Assembly (NCBI GenBank): GCA_964036315.1
Contig: OZ038488.1
Span: forward strand, 67,199,842-67,263,841
Reading direction: 5' to 3'
Source of the DNA: Acanthosepion esculentum
Taxonomy: Eukaryota; Mollusca; Cephalopoda; Sepiida; Sepiidae
DNA: 64,000 nucleotides
A model generated the notes under the pieces. That model saw nothing but the letters and a program-made list of their open reading frames with translations, searched no databases and was not told where the DNA came from. Both the position numbers and the translations under genes were made by a program. Of the stretch, positions 37,762 to 49,479 are shown one piece after another. Position 1 is the first letter of the stretch. Every line of letters begins with the position of its first letter.

Positions 37762-40076
37762 CCCCAACGCTTGTGTTAAACAGTGGGTCTTATTTTTTAT
37801 AAATCACTATTCTAAAAAAAGAAATGTTAATGCAATAGTGAAAGGGGTATTCTTGCAAAACCTGTTTCGGCTTTAAATCAGCCACAAAGGGTTGACAAAG
37901 CCGTAAATTTAAAAACAAAAATCAAAACGACCAATTCCTTAAAGAACCCATGTGGATGAGAAAGTTGAGAAAGGCTGCTTCAGACACTGTCTAGGATACT
38001 TTTCTTCCTGGTTTAATTTACCAGAAAATAAACTTTAATAGGTGATGAGACACGTCGATTTTTTTATACCTTCATGAAAAGCTTTAGCACGAACCATCTG
38101 AATCTCTGAAAGTGGAGATCGTTTACATTAACTAAGTTTAATACGGTACAAGGCCAAGTGAAAAAGGGTCAGACTAGTTAGTCTTCTATGAGGCACTAGG
38201 TAAAATAATACTGGGTCATTTTGGGAGGATCGAATTCGTGAATTAGTCTGAGACAATCTGGCACTAGTGAAGTTGTAATTCATTAGACTTTCTTTCTATC
38301 CACGGCATTTGTCAGAATATAAAATTGATTCCTTTTTTTTTTTTTCAATTTAGGTAGGGGATCCTGTTCATAATATAAATACAGTTTCAAATCGATCATT
38401 AAGAATTTGTTTATTGTCCTTTGCCTATTTGAAGCATTTCTCCCAGTTTTATTGGAAGAGGTCATTTAACATCACGATAAAATATGTATGCCTATTAAAC
38501 CAAAATGACCCATGTAGATATGAACTTGTCAGTGTCCGATGTCTTGTATTTATTAACGACTTGAACAGTCTGTTTTGGCTTGAAATATTTTTCAGCTAAG
38601 ACGTATTTTACTTGGCCAGTATATTTTTAAAGTGTCTTAAATTACGTTAAATATTATAAAAATGCTTCCACTTCTTTTCATGGCCGGTTAGCACTTTTGT
38701 TGTGGGCGTAGTCTTATGACTTTGCAAGACCTACATCGTCAACATATAAATGCCTTTGCAAGGCATGAAAATGTTCGTCCCTATCGATTAGTGATGGCTC
38801 CAAATCAGCGTATACCTATTGTGGCATATTTTTTAGCGCTTTATTCGATGGAAATCAAAATGCTGGCACCATTGAGAAATTGTCGTCAACGTTAAATTTC
38901 TCAGTAAGTAGACGAATTTTTTCCTCTCCAAAGCAGGCCAGCACAACCAGGCAACGATGCAATAGTAAAAGTGTTAATGCAAAATGTGAATTTCTGTAAA
39001 GTTGTACAAGTTCCTAGCTCGTCCTAAAATTAGCTGAGGCCAGTGGCGGTCTGGGTTGAAAATTACTACCGGGAAAACTTATAAAAGAACCCAGTCAAAA
39101 GGACGCACTTAATTCCAAAACAAAGAACTGAGGATATCCGTTATCTACCGAAAAAAAATTCTAGCATTAAAGAAGCCTTATTTAAATCTTCCCAGCATCT
39201 ATGCAATACTTTAAAATTTTTATTTTTTTCGGTTATTTCTAAACAATCACTTTGGGGCTCACCGGGAAATTTCCCGATGGGCCAGTCCACCACTGGCTGT
39301 AGACTATTACTTAAATTCGTAGCTTTCATCAGAAATTGACGGGATGTCTTTATCAAAACCAATATAGACTATTTCACTTTCTGAAAAAAAAATTAATTTT
39401 GTCGTTATTAACATTTTTAAAAATGAGTCTCGTTAGATTTACAAACTTGTTTTAATCTTTTCCAAGAATACAATTTCTTACCGAGAATAATTTTCTTTAT
39501 TTTTAAGAATGTTGTTGGAAATGTGTTTATAGCTTTGTCATTGTTTATATTTATAAATGTCAATTTATTTACAAGCCTCTGCGTGATAGAAAGCCAGGAA
39601 CGAATTCTCTTTTCCATGTGTTTGTTTCGTTTTGCAGGCAAATTCTTTCTTACTGGTCTCTAATTTTGTCTAGATTTTCTTTCATGACGTCCAAAAATAC
39701 CACCATTTAATTCTTTTTTTTTTTTCTTTTTCGTTAACCCAATGGCGATAAAACTCTAACACAAAAACGTTCATTCTTTGCTGAACATTTAAGATTGAAA
39801 TTGCTAGTTATAAACTCGGCAAAAGATGTAAAGTTCAACATCTGTGATGGAGGCCCACCGTTCTACACCTCAATGGAATCGGTATTCCATTGTGTATCAT
39901 TATCCAAACGAAATCTACTTTTAGTTTTGGAGACAGGTGAATTAACAGATCCAGTCAGACTGCCTATTCTGGCCGACCAAACATGATAGGGATATTTTTG
40001 TGTTCAGTTTCTCTAGAAATGAGCAAACCCAGAGATTCCCGAGTAAAAATGGTTCGACTATATAAACCGAGCCTAA

Positions 40077-40078
<2 letters not shown>

Positions 40079-40120
<42 letters not shown>
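40079..40120. repeat. (AT)n microsatellite
   Basis: About 20 AT units. Confidence 0.95.
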
Positions 40121-40122
<2 letters not shown>

Positions 40123-41842
40123 CTGTTCATTTATTGTTCTTCCTCCTTAATTTATTACTTTTCTCGTTAATATTATTTTTAAGAATATCTGAAATCGCGG
40201 ATTCTTAACCAGCGATGCGCTTTGGCTTACCACGAGGGCGTGTTGAGCCGTTCACATTCAGACTTTTATCTGAAAGTTTTGGAAGAGAACATTTTCATCA
40301 GATTTATGCTACCCCCGTTTTCCTTACTGGCCTAATGCTCATGATCAAGTCTGCCCTTACTTTACCGTTATTTGCCAGTTGACCACTTTAAATTGCATAA
40401 AAATAATCGGCAGGTTTCTTAGTAAAATAAGACCGTTAGATCTCCCAAAATATCAATATTTTTATATTCCTTTTAATCATTTTAAATTTTAAAAAAATTA
40501 AAATTCAGAATTTAAGTAATTGTTTTTAGCAAACATCTGTATGCCAAAATAATTTTATATTCAAAACACATTTGATCACCTACTCACTTGTAGAACATTG
40601 TCTTCAAACCGTTCTTTTGAAAACTTAAAAAAATATCAAATATTATTTGTAATTTTAACTTCCTGGGCTTCCTGTCACGCATAGGCTTGTAACTGAAGCA
40701 TTTTCAGTTCTGTGCTTATAAGTATTATTTATGTATGACCCTAGAAAAATTAAACATTGGATGATATGTCACCTTTTAAAAAGTTCCGAAGCTAAGCGCG
40801 TAGTAATTTCCCACAATGCACCAGGACAGTTTGCCTTTCTAGTTGTCATGTCCTTGATATTCTGTTGATTGAAATTCGAAGTATTATAAATGTTGTGTTT
40901 ATTAAGATTTCTTTTTCTTTTTTTTTTTAAAATCACTGTTTTTTTGTCTGCATAATGTATAAATTCTTAGATTTAGTCTTTGCCACCATTTTCCCTGCCC
41001 CAAAGTATTTCCTTTTTGTTGATCTCATCACAAGCACACAGCAGCCACCATTTTTTTATGCATGCAGTGTTCTTTTTCCACACTCTCGTACCCTTTTCTT
41101 TTTAGTAGTTCCTATTAACTTGTTTAGTATGCATGTGAATCAAAAACACTCATTGGTTACATGCCAGTTAAAATTAAGGGGACTGACGTCAAGCGTTTCC
41201 TTGATATAACTACTGAAGCATGTTGCACAAACCACCACTACGATTTTCGCTACTACTTCAAACTATCTGACCAAGTTCTACTCTTTTAGTATGACCTTTG
41301 TCTGCCTAATATCTCATGAGAATTATAACTTATTCACTATGTGAGCGCCTGTATATGACTTACAACAGTGAGTAGCTTATAGCCAAATCTTTTAAGTCTA
41401 TATCCCACATTTGTAGAGCTCGCCTTTCTTAGACGTCGCTTTAACCACTTTGGTCACAGAAGTCTTGTGGTTACGCCGGATATTTCTTTCGCCTTTTCCG
41501 GTTCCGGTACGTATTGCGCTTCCTATCAAGTTGAAGTGGTTAAGCTGACGTCCATGAGAGATTTCATATTATCTCTTTCTCTCTGCCCCATTTCTAAACT
41601 AAAAGCGACTGGTCAATATTTCTGGCCCTGTGATGATGTTGCGACACAGATAAGTCCATGAAATCGAACGCTGAAAGAAAAAGGTGACCTCTATGAACGG
41701 TAATGTGAGATACACAGATACACGCAGTGTAATGGATAAATTATCATCTAAATTACGCAAAAATGAAAAACTGATGACTCATTTTAACAAATATATTAAC
41801 CAAAATGACACAAAAATATCTCGAAATACTAAAGAGTAACTT

Positions 41843-42330
41843 TATTCAATAAAATCACCATTCGTTTCAACTACTGCCTCCAGACGACTTCAGAATCTCC
41901 CGCAACTCTTCTGTACGGTCTCCTTGTTTAAGTTGGTGAATGTTGCTATAGTACTTGCCTTCAGTTCATCTTTGGTGTTACAATGAGTTTTGTTGGTCTC
42001 TCGCTCAACTGCGCTCCACACAGAATAACCAATGGAGTTGCAGTCTAGGGAGTTAGGTGGACAAATGTAAGGGGCGATGTAGTCGCAGAAATCATTTGCC
42101 AGTCATGACTAGGTTCTCCCGTTTGTGTAGCATGATGCAGCCCTGTTGTCAAACATAGTGTCTTCCATCAGCCACTCTCTTGGCACAGGGCAGCACTACC
42201 TCCTAAAGGAATTTGACGTAGGCCTCCATGTTGAGTCTGAGGCCCTCACCAACAAATTCCGGAGTTCTTTTCTGATCAGAACGATCACAGTGAGTTTTTC
42301 GAGCTGTCGTACTTACGTAATCGCCATTAG
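41843..42330 (-). pseudogene. Relict mariner/Tc1-type transposase, C-terminal part
   Basis: The reverse complement reads WSAVERETNKTHCNTKDELK, then TFTNLNKETVQKSCGRF, an in-frame TGA, then SRLEAVVETNGDFIE and a stop at 41843. This is the C-terminal region of mariner/Tc1 superfamily transposases (pattern W..VE.ETN...HNTKDELKARI...NL.KE.V..AC.RFR.RLEAVVEA.GDFIE). The upstream part (DNRAASCY, ADGRHYV) is frameshifted. Catalytic residues cannot be confirmed. Inactive. Confidence 0.82.
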
Positions 42331-42575
42331 ACTTACACACACATACATACCTGGAGACATGTAACTTATCTCTTTAATATGGTGCTGTGATTTGATTATT
42401 TTTTTTTTTTAAATTAATTTCATTGCAAACGTTCTTTAACTTGACAATTTTTTAAATATATATTCCGTAGTAAATAATAGGATTTAAACCAGGATTCAAT
42501 TCGCTGACATTTAATTTATCCATATATAACCCTTTTAAAGACAAAAAAATAGTATCTTTAATGCATAGAAAAGCT

Positions 42576-43123
42576 TACCATATTTCCCGTATGCTAAGAC
42601 GCTACAAGTGCTAAGACGCACCCTGTAATTAGCTGAATGTTTTTGAGAAAAAATACTTGAGGATTTTAATAGCTTCCCGTACCAGCAAGTTCAAGTCGTT
42701 CACTGTACGGTGTTATTTTTCTTTCTTTCACAACACAATATCACTTTTTTATATCTGTTATTAAATATTTGTGGTTATTATTAAATTTACGTGGTTGTGA
42801 AGATACCATGCGGTGTGTCTAGATGAACGAAAGACCTACAGTATCGGTAGAAAACTGCCTACTGGTTATCATGAATACTCGAAAAAACAACATAATATTG
42901 TATAATACTAACATGATATACGGTATTTATTACATACGAATGATAATTGTAGGTTTATATTGTGTCTGGGGTTCGTGATTGCTTTTCTCTCGTTACTGGG
43001 ATTTGTGAGGGATCTTAAACCCCTCTCTAAAACTTGATGTTTCAGTGCTAACATACAGTTGATACTTGGGGGTTTTTATCAGGGGGTGGGGGAAAGCGTC
43101 TCAGCATAACGGGAGATACGGTA
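42576..43123. mobile_element. 548-bp non-autonomous element with terminal inverted repeats
   Basis: Left end TACCATATTTCCCGTATGCT (then AAGACGCT) and right end, reverse-complemented, TACCGTATCTCCCGTTATGC (then TGAGACGCT) match over about 28 bases. Termini are TA, consistent with a TA target. No transposase inside. Confidence 0.75.
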
Positions 43124-44559
43124 ATTTGACTGAAAAGTTTTCGGTCATGAACTTATAAGTATTTCTGATACTCGATATTTATTTCCTTTCATAAGTGACC
43201 GTCAACATCATTTAAACGCCTTCGGCGACAATGTTTATTTTTACCGTGTAAGCCAAGAATAGAACAATGGCGGTTATCCAGAGACTAAATAGCATCACTA
43301 GAAAGCCGACATTAGTCACGGCAGTTTGAACATAAAGAGAAAGCGTGATTTTTCAAAAGGGGGGACATTACGTAATTAATGTCCTTTGGCGCTGAACGTG
43401 TTAATGTCCTCTTCATTTTATAAGCTTTGACCAATTTAGTTTAATGAAGAGCATAGTCAAACGCTTGCCAATATGAATTGGGGTCAAATCGCTTATATGC
43501 ACCTTTTGATATTATTAAAATGCTTGTCGTGGTTAAGCAAAAATTGCCAACAATTAAGTATTGTCTTTTTGCTGTCTGTGTTGTAGTTCGTTTTATTTTG
43601 TACGTGCTTTTTTGTTGTTTATAACGACCCTACGTCAGCATCCCGCTGTTGGTATTAGTACTTCTTTATGTAGAAAACTTTCACTTGCTTATGTGTGCGT
43701 AATATTGCTTTCTTTGTTAAAAACGTAGCTTAAAAATCCAAACGCTTTTTAGCAAATCACAGTGTCTGGCTTTGTGTGTTAGTTGCGTTATGGTCGCACA
43801 TAAAACTAACAGTAAAAGATAAAACATCTACTTAAAATAAAATAAGTTTGACACTGAAAATAAATTCTGCTCCTAAAATCAAGAAATTAAAAAATTTTTT
43901 CTGTTTATTTTTTTTTAACTCTAGAAGCTTAAACAATTACATTTAAACTAATTTTAATAGTTAAAGAACGTTAATGTCATTTGCTGATTGATGGGGAAAA
44001 AGGTCTTAACGTGGCAAAGTAAGGTTTTAACTTCTAGTTTAATTTTAGAAATAAACAATTTGGATATATATTTTAATATGGCCGCTTGTGAATTTAAAGA
44101 TTTAAGCATCATATTAACAATTGGTGAGGTTGCTTTGATTATAACATCTCGAATTGATTATCAACGCAGTTTACCTAACTGATGTTACTGATATCATGTA
44201 AGGCAAAACCCAATAAGAATTCAACTTAAAACTAAAATTTCTTTGATCTCAATATCTGAATTTAAATTACTTCAAATTAAATTGTCTTTCTATATTTCGA
44301 ACAGAACCCTAAAGTAATTTCTGCCTTTTTAATGCTTCTATACCCTTAAAAATAAAACATCTTGCCAGTTTTAATTTTAGTGCACATATCATATTTTACA
44401 TTTAAAATATTGACTGCTTTTATTTATGTGCTGTGTCCTTTTCGGATATGGCCGATTATAGAACTCCAGGTTCCTATCCTTTTTGTACTTACAAGCAATA
44501 TTTATCATCTTACTATAAGTTCTGTTGTCTATCATTTGTATAAGCTCGCGTGATAGGTT

Positions 44560-44815
44560 TTCGCTGTTTTCCCTCTCTGTCCCTCAAAATGTTTTCTGCC
44601 GAATTCTCCAAGTCCTCTTTCCTCATATTTTTCAGAAATTTTAACTGACTCTCATTCTAAGTAGAAGTGTGTTTTTTTTTTTTTAATATTTATTTATTTA
44701 TTTTTTTTAATTTTTGTTTTTTTACTTAAAACTTCCTCGTTGTTCACATGTTCCGTCCGTGTTATTTTTCAGTATCCTTCTGTAGAACCACATTTGTTGC
44801 CTTAGGGGCTCCCCC
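44560..44815 (-). pseudogene. LINE C-terminal relic
   Basis: Reverse complement contains WTEHVNNEEVL after a WFYRRIL-like stretch, as in the 46.2 kb copy; interrupted by a T-rich run. Confidence 0.6.
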
Positions 44816-45459
44816 TTGTGAGAAAATTGTTCAACATTAACTATCAGGGTTGGTATTACATACCAGTTCCATACTGTTTTCTTTGTTTCTAGCAAATTTT
44901 TTACTGAGTCTTAATACTTTATCTTTCACTATTCCAATGTACCTTCCCACCGTCTGTTATTTGACTATAATAAGATAGCAAAATTACTGTATTTGCTTGA
45001 TTTGTGGGGTCTGCAATTCGTACTTCGAATCTTGCACTGTCTTTGTTAACGACCATACATTATTGTTTTATATTTAAGTTCTTTCTTCAAACTTTAGTAT
45101 TCCTAAAATTTCGAATATAAACGAAATAACAGCTTACGATAAATTTCAAACCGAAAGCATTTCTCCGAAAGACAAGTTTCTAACCTTGCATGCTACCCCC
45201 TGTCAAAACTGACAATGAGTATAACAGCATTTTCGTTAATACCACATAGTTACTAGAGAGTTATGGAGAGTAGTTTAGTCTGGTTTGTTTGCTAATGTGT
45301 CCACTCACCTGTTTTCTCTTGTGTCAATTCTCGTGGTGTGCGATCTTTTGTCAAGATACTTGGTGATGGGATACAGCTCGGGGAGAAGTGGATTCATGTC
45401 TTTATCAAGGATATTAAGGTTAAGTGAACGCAAGCAGTTTAAGCTGAAAGTTGAATATG

Positions 45460-45528
45460 GTGATTTTTCTAAGCATAGCTTAGATCTGGCACAAGGCCAA
45501 AAGAATGGGGCACCCGGTGAGGATCGAA
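45460..45528 (-). mobile_element. 5'-truncated SINE with target duplication
   Basis: Reverse complement GATCCTCACCGGGTGCCCC...TTGTGCCAGATCTAAGCTA is the distal half of the 5727-5860 family. Flanked by GCTGAAAGTTGAATATG (45443-45459) and GCCGAAAGTTGAATATG (45529-45545). Confidence 0.78.
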
Positions 45529-45789
45529 GCCGAAAGTTGAATATGATCTGATGTTAGAATATATCTAGCAGGTTTTTTTTTTATTTTTTAAACTATAAAA
45601 TTTGGGGAATTAAATTTGCCTGACTTTTCCCTAAATTTTCATCATTAATTTTTGAGCCCGACCATTTTGTTGCAGACTCTTGCAACGAGGTCGCTTCACA
45701 ACTCTAGGGCCGTTGGTAAGTGCCATGAATATGAAATCCATGGGCGAGATTTGAAATATAATTTACATTTAACACTTTTTTTGAGTAGA

Positions 45790-46255
45790 CATTTCAAAAG
45801 TTGTGTGAATATTTTGTCTCTCTTCGAAAATGCAGACCTTTTAAAGCCATGTACCCTGTCCATTCAGGGCGTTGGCGATCATGTCTCTCCACAATTTCCT
45901 TTCCTTTGTAGCTCTTAACAAGTTTTTTCTTTGTTATTTCTTGTCCCGCCATCCATTTACTCAAGCTCGCTAGGTAGGCCATGCGTTGTTTTCCTCTATC
46001 CCTCTTGCCTTCAATCTGACCTGTGAGTATCAACTTTTTCAAGTTCTCTTTCCTCATTATGCGCCCTAGAAATTTAAGCTCTTTCCCTGATCTTAAGTCT
46101 AAGTGTCCTTTTCGTTTGCATTTTAATTAAAACTTCGTTTTTGCACACATGTTTGTTCCATGTTATTTTCAGCATCCTTCTATAGGACATTTCTCTTGTC
46201 TCAAATCTTTTCATCTTTGAGGAGATTCTCCAGCATTCACTGTCGTATGTTCTTA
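45790..46255 (-). pseudogene. LINE reverse-transcriptase C-terminus, best-preserved copy
   Basis: Two adjoining - strand frames read LRTYDSECWRISSKMKRFET, YRRMLKITWNKHVCKNEVL, then MRKENLKKLILTGQIEGKRD and RGKQRMAYLASLSKWMAGQE. This is the usual ending of non-LTR retrotransposon proteins. A frameshift separates the parts. The clade cannot be fixed without a search. Confidence 0.8.
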
Positions 46256-46514
46256 ACATATCTTTATCTACAATAATAGCGAAACATGCATAAAAGTCTC
46301 TCTCGCTCTCTCTTTCTCATATTTTCCCAAAACATATTTTCCCAAAAAGCAGATACGAAAATGTTGAGGAATTTAATACGAGGAGGATTTTCGATTAAAG
46401 GCACGTTTCGGACTTTGCTTGATCGGCAAGGCTGCTACGTGACTGGGTCGGTTAAAGGACGTCGGATCTAATGACAGTTTTTCTCTGCCAAGAAGGACGT
46501 AAATATGCACATTC

Positions 46515-46978
46515 ATACCAGCGTATAAGACGACCCAAAAATTTTCAAGTTAAAATGTAGTTTTCGGGCTATATTTGCTGTACCTGACACCCCATTTTAA
46601 AATGTATTATATTGAATTTATTAAATAAATTCAGTAAGCATATACTTTTTTATAAACTCTTTCTAATGAAACAAATGTTGGGAAAGATTTTTGTCAATTA
46701 ACTACCACAATATATAGTACCTCATGAGTGGGTGCTATGTTTTCAGTAGGCTATTATGGTGGCTTGGATGGTGATCTTTTAAGCGGCTTGTTGAGACAAA
46801 TGTCCACTTGTGTTTTTGCTCAGCATCATCGAGGAAAGGTGAGATATTGTCAATTAACTACCACAGGATTTATGGTTTAAATTTTATACCTGGAGTATAA
46901 GACGGTCCCCTATATTTTCTTTTGAGGGGTGGGGTGTTCAGGTTAAAAGGTCGCCTTGTACGTCGATAATATACGGTA
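46515..46978. mobile_element. Terminal-inverted-repeat element related in ends to 42576-43123
   Basis: Left ATACCAGCGTATAAGACGAC and right end, reverse-complemented, TACCGTATATTATCGACGTA (then CAAGGCGACC). Inside, GTCAATTAACTACCACA occurs twice (about 46695 and 46848). Non-coding. Confidence 0.55.
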
Positions 46979-47368
46979 CTTTGATTATATTTTTTTCTTA
47001 TCGTTTCCTACTAGCTTTCTTAGGTGCTATCATCCCCAATCTCGCTTTTCACAATCGCTTCCCTTGAGATACTACACAGTGCTCCTCGGCAGAAACGGGC
47101 GTACATGCAAGCAAGCACATTAAGAGATGTTTGCCTATTTGTCTTAGTAGCTTTGTCTGAATTAAAACTCTAGATTTCTACGTGGAATATATGCACTAAA
47201 ATTAAAGCTAGACCCTCACAAAAATAACTGGCTTGTTTTTAATTTTATATTTTAACACACCAAAAATTAAAAAAAAAAAAAATTGATTATTCTTTTTGCC
47301 TTGTTATTCACTCTACCAAATATTGTGCATGTGATTGTATGTTCTGCTTTTGCTGTGGTGGTGACTAG

Positions 47369-47486
47369 AGCTGTCCAGGTGTTGAGGAATCGCAGCTCCA
47401 TGGATGAGGATCATATAACAAGACTGGAGCAGAAATGCAAAGAAGCCGAGCTGTTTGCTACTGAAACACAGAAAAAATACGACGAG
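47369..47486 (+). CDS. TPM: Tropomyosin alternative exon 4a
   Basis: First of four tandem exon 4 versions: 118 bp, acceptor GACTAG, donor GTATGT. The first base completes an Arg codon with the AG left by exon 3, and 39 codons follow, including VLRNRSSMDEDHITRLEQ and ending TQKKYDE. This is the most diverged copy (about 16 of 39 residues match 4d). It keeps the core pattern L130, D137, I141, L144, A155 and Y162 (muscle-tropomyosin numbering), but has Cys at core position 148 and Thr at 158, and is less acidic. The upstream pyrimidine tract is poor, so regulated inclusion is plausible. No stop or frameshift is present, which argues for a working exon. Confidence 0.9.
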
Positions 47487-47553
47487 GTATGTTTTGGTGG
47501 CAATTTAGTTTGCATGCACCTTGTTGTTGACACAATTTTTTCCCCCCTCACAG

Positions 47554-47671
47554 AGCCAAGAAAGCACTAGAAAACAGATCCCTGAGTGATGACGAAAGAA
47601 TATGCTATCTTGAAGATTTGATGAGACAATACAATCAGACGGCAAATGAGGCTGAAAGGAAATATGAAGAG
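47554..47671 (+). CDS. TPM: Tropomyosin alternative exon 4b
   Basis: Second exon 4 version, 118 bp, 67 bp after 4a. The acceptor is CCCCCCTCACAG and the donor GTATGT. It reads ALENRSLSDDERICYLED near its start and ends EAERKYEE. The first half is close to canonical tropomyosin (ENRS..DDERI..LE), while the middle is unusual, with MRQYNQTANE where most tropomyosins have LKEAK.IAED. This places Tyr at core position 151 and Asn and Gln on the surface. Asp137, Ile141, Leu144 and Ala155 are kept. Phase and length match the other copies, so it can replace but not join them. Confidence 0.94.
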
Positions 47672-48099
47672 GTATGTTGATGTGAAGACTTTTCTTCAAC
47701 ATCGTCATTTATAAAAAAAACAAAATGTCTGCCTCAAATATGCAGATTTCTTTGTTACTCTGCAAAAATAAATAAATCAAAACAAAACTGTGGATGGTAA
47801 CATTTTGAAAAAGAATGCAGTGTTTTTTTTTTTTATTATCGTAAATACTTATTCCATGTATTTTCTAATTGATTTTTTTCTTCTTTCCAGCAAAGAATTA
47901 ATTTAATTTTTTCATTTCAGATCCCTTTTCCTTTCCTTTTCTTTCTTCTTTCTTTCTCTCTCTATCTCTTGTTATACCCTTATCTTTGTCCATACCCCAC
48001 TTCTTGCATCCGGGTCATACCGCTCTCCATTGCGAACCCCCAAGCCCGCGAACCGCTTTAAGATTTAACTCTCTCTCTCTCTTCCCTGTCTGCTGACAG
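47672..48099 (+). other. 428-bp intron between exons 4b and 4c
   Basis: Starts GTATGT, ends CTGACAG after a CT-rich stretch. No coding feature seen; holds T-rich and CT-rich low-complexity sequence (about 47880-48090) that may serve as the pyrimidine tract for exon 4c. Confidence 0.8.
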
Positions 48100-48217
48100 A
48101 GCGCTAAAGGCATTAGAAAGTCGAACTCAAGTTGATGACGAGAGGATTGATTTACTTGAGGCTGAGCTGAAAGAGTCGAAATATATTTCCGAGGAAGCTG
48201 ATCACAAATACGAAGAG
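48100..48217 (+). CDS. TPM: Tropomyosin alternative exon 4c
   Basis: Third exon 4 version, 118 bp, acceptor GCTGACAG after a CT-rich tract, donor GTGATT. It encodes ALKALESRTQVDDERIDLLE and continues AELKESKYIS to EADHKYEE. About 22 of 39 residues match 4d. It is the most acidic of the four, with Ser at core positions 151 and 155 where 4d has Ala. The donor GTGATT is weaker than the GTATGT of 4a and 4b. The reading frame is intact. Confidence 0.95.
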
Positions 48218-48479
48218 GTGATTGCACGCGTCAAGTGTAAGCATGTCCTGTCTGCCCACCCTCTTTTCCCTTAATGTCGCTGCTCTCCCCCCGCGTTGCG
48301 TTGACCAAATACTTAAAAAGATGTACCAATCACCACGGTGAACACCTGATTTTTTTTTTCTTTTTCTTTCTTTATTTTTTTTTTTTTTTTTTAACATAAC
48401 TAATACCCGTCGCTTGCGTTTTCTAATAATTTATACCTATCTTTTTAACTCATGAGCAATATCTGTTCTGCACCACTAG

Positions 48480-48597
48480 AGGGCGCAAAGTATTGGAAAA
48501 CAGAAGCCAGGGAGATGAAGAACGTATCGACTTGCTGGAGAAACAGTTAGAGGAGGCCAAGTGGATTGCTGAAGATGCAGATCGGAAATTTGATGAG
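48480..48597 (+). CDS. TPM: Tropomyosin alternative exon 4d (closest to canonical)
   Basis: Fourth exon 4 version, 118 bp, acceptor CACCACTAG, donor GTGACA. It encodes [20 protein letters not shown], then [16 protein letters not shown]. This is nearly the standard invertebrate wording ([26 protein letters not shown]) and is probably the muscle or default version. It corresponds to residues of about 126-164, roughly actin-binding period 4. The splice would join FDE to AARKLAITEV of exon 5a, as in known tropomyosins. Confidence 0.97.
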
Positions 48598-49479
48598 GTG
48601 ACAGCATGGCGTTTGCTGTGCCAGTCTGATAAAAAAAAATTTTTTTGGCAAAATGCTATTTTAAAAACAAAATTCTTAAAAAAAAATTTAGTGGTCAAAG
48701 TTTGGAATTGCTTTGTTTTTTCTTGAGACCAAAAAAAAAAAAAAAGACATTTTGCTTGCCTGAGCATTTTAGCAATCAAAGACCTCCCGACTTTGATTGA
48801 GTTTTTTTTTTGTTCTTTTTCAAAAAAAAAAAAAAAAAAAAAAAAAAGATACAAAAAATATGCAGCTAGTAATAGAACTAGATTTGCAGCATGAAGTTGA
48901 AATGCTTGAGTGGTTTGATGCATGGACTTTTGTAGACAAAATGGTTTACATTCATTTAAAGATCAGTGGAAAATTTCACTGGGATCAAGTTTTAAAATGT
49001 ATTTACCAAGATAGGAATACTCTCTTAGAGTATTTTAAAAAGCATCAGTGAGGAAAATACGTAAAAAGTAATAATGGGGGAAAAAGTTTAATCTTAAAAG
49101 CAGTAATTGTTTAGTAGAATTTGTAAACAACATACCTATAATACTTATCTACATCAGGTGAGTCTACTGTGTAAAGCTGGGCGATTTGATTCTCTCTCTC
49201 TCTCTTTGAACTGGACTCTTCCGATCGTGTAAGAGAAATAGAATTAATTTTAAACTTGACAAAACATGATAATTTGATTATTTTAAGTTCAAATCTTTAG
49301 CTTGAAGATAAATGAATCCTTTTCTTGTAATTACATTGCGCTTAACAGACTTAAATGTCCGCTTTATTTATCATTTGTTGCGACTTTGTAAACCAATAAA
49401 ACAGTGAATGTTTCATCGAAAAGAAATGAAAATAAAATAAACAAAGATGGCGCATAACAGAATGACTACAAAATTGTAT

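Larger units (their letters stand above)
36107..47368 (+). other. Intron between exon 3 and exon 4a (11.3 kb)
   Basis: Donor GTAATG. No coding exon was recognised inside. It holds a moderately GC-rich unassigned patch (36370-36850), SINEs at 36978-37269 and 37640-37761, an (AT)n at 40079-40120, a relict mariner-like transposase (41843-42330, - strand), two terminal-inverted-repeat elements (42576-43123 and 46515-46978), LINE relics at 44560-44815 and 45790-46255, and a truncated SINE at 45460-45528. About 37.8-40.0 kb, 40.2-41.8 kb and 43.2-44.5 kb look like ordinary AT-rich intron. Confidence 0.85.
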
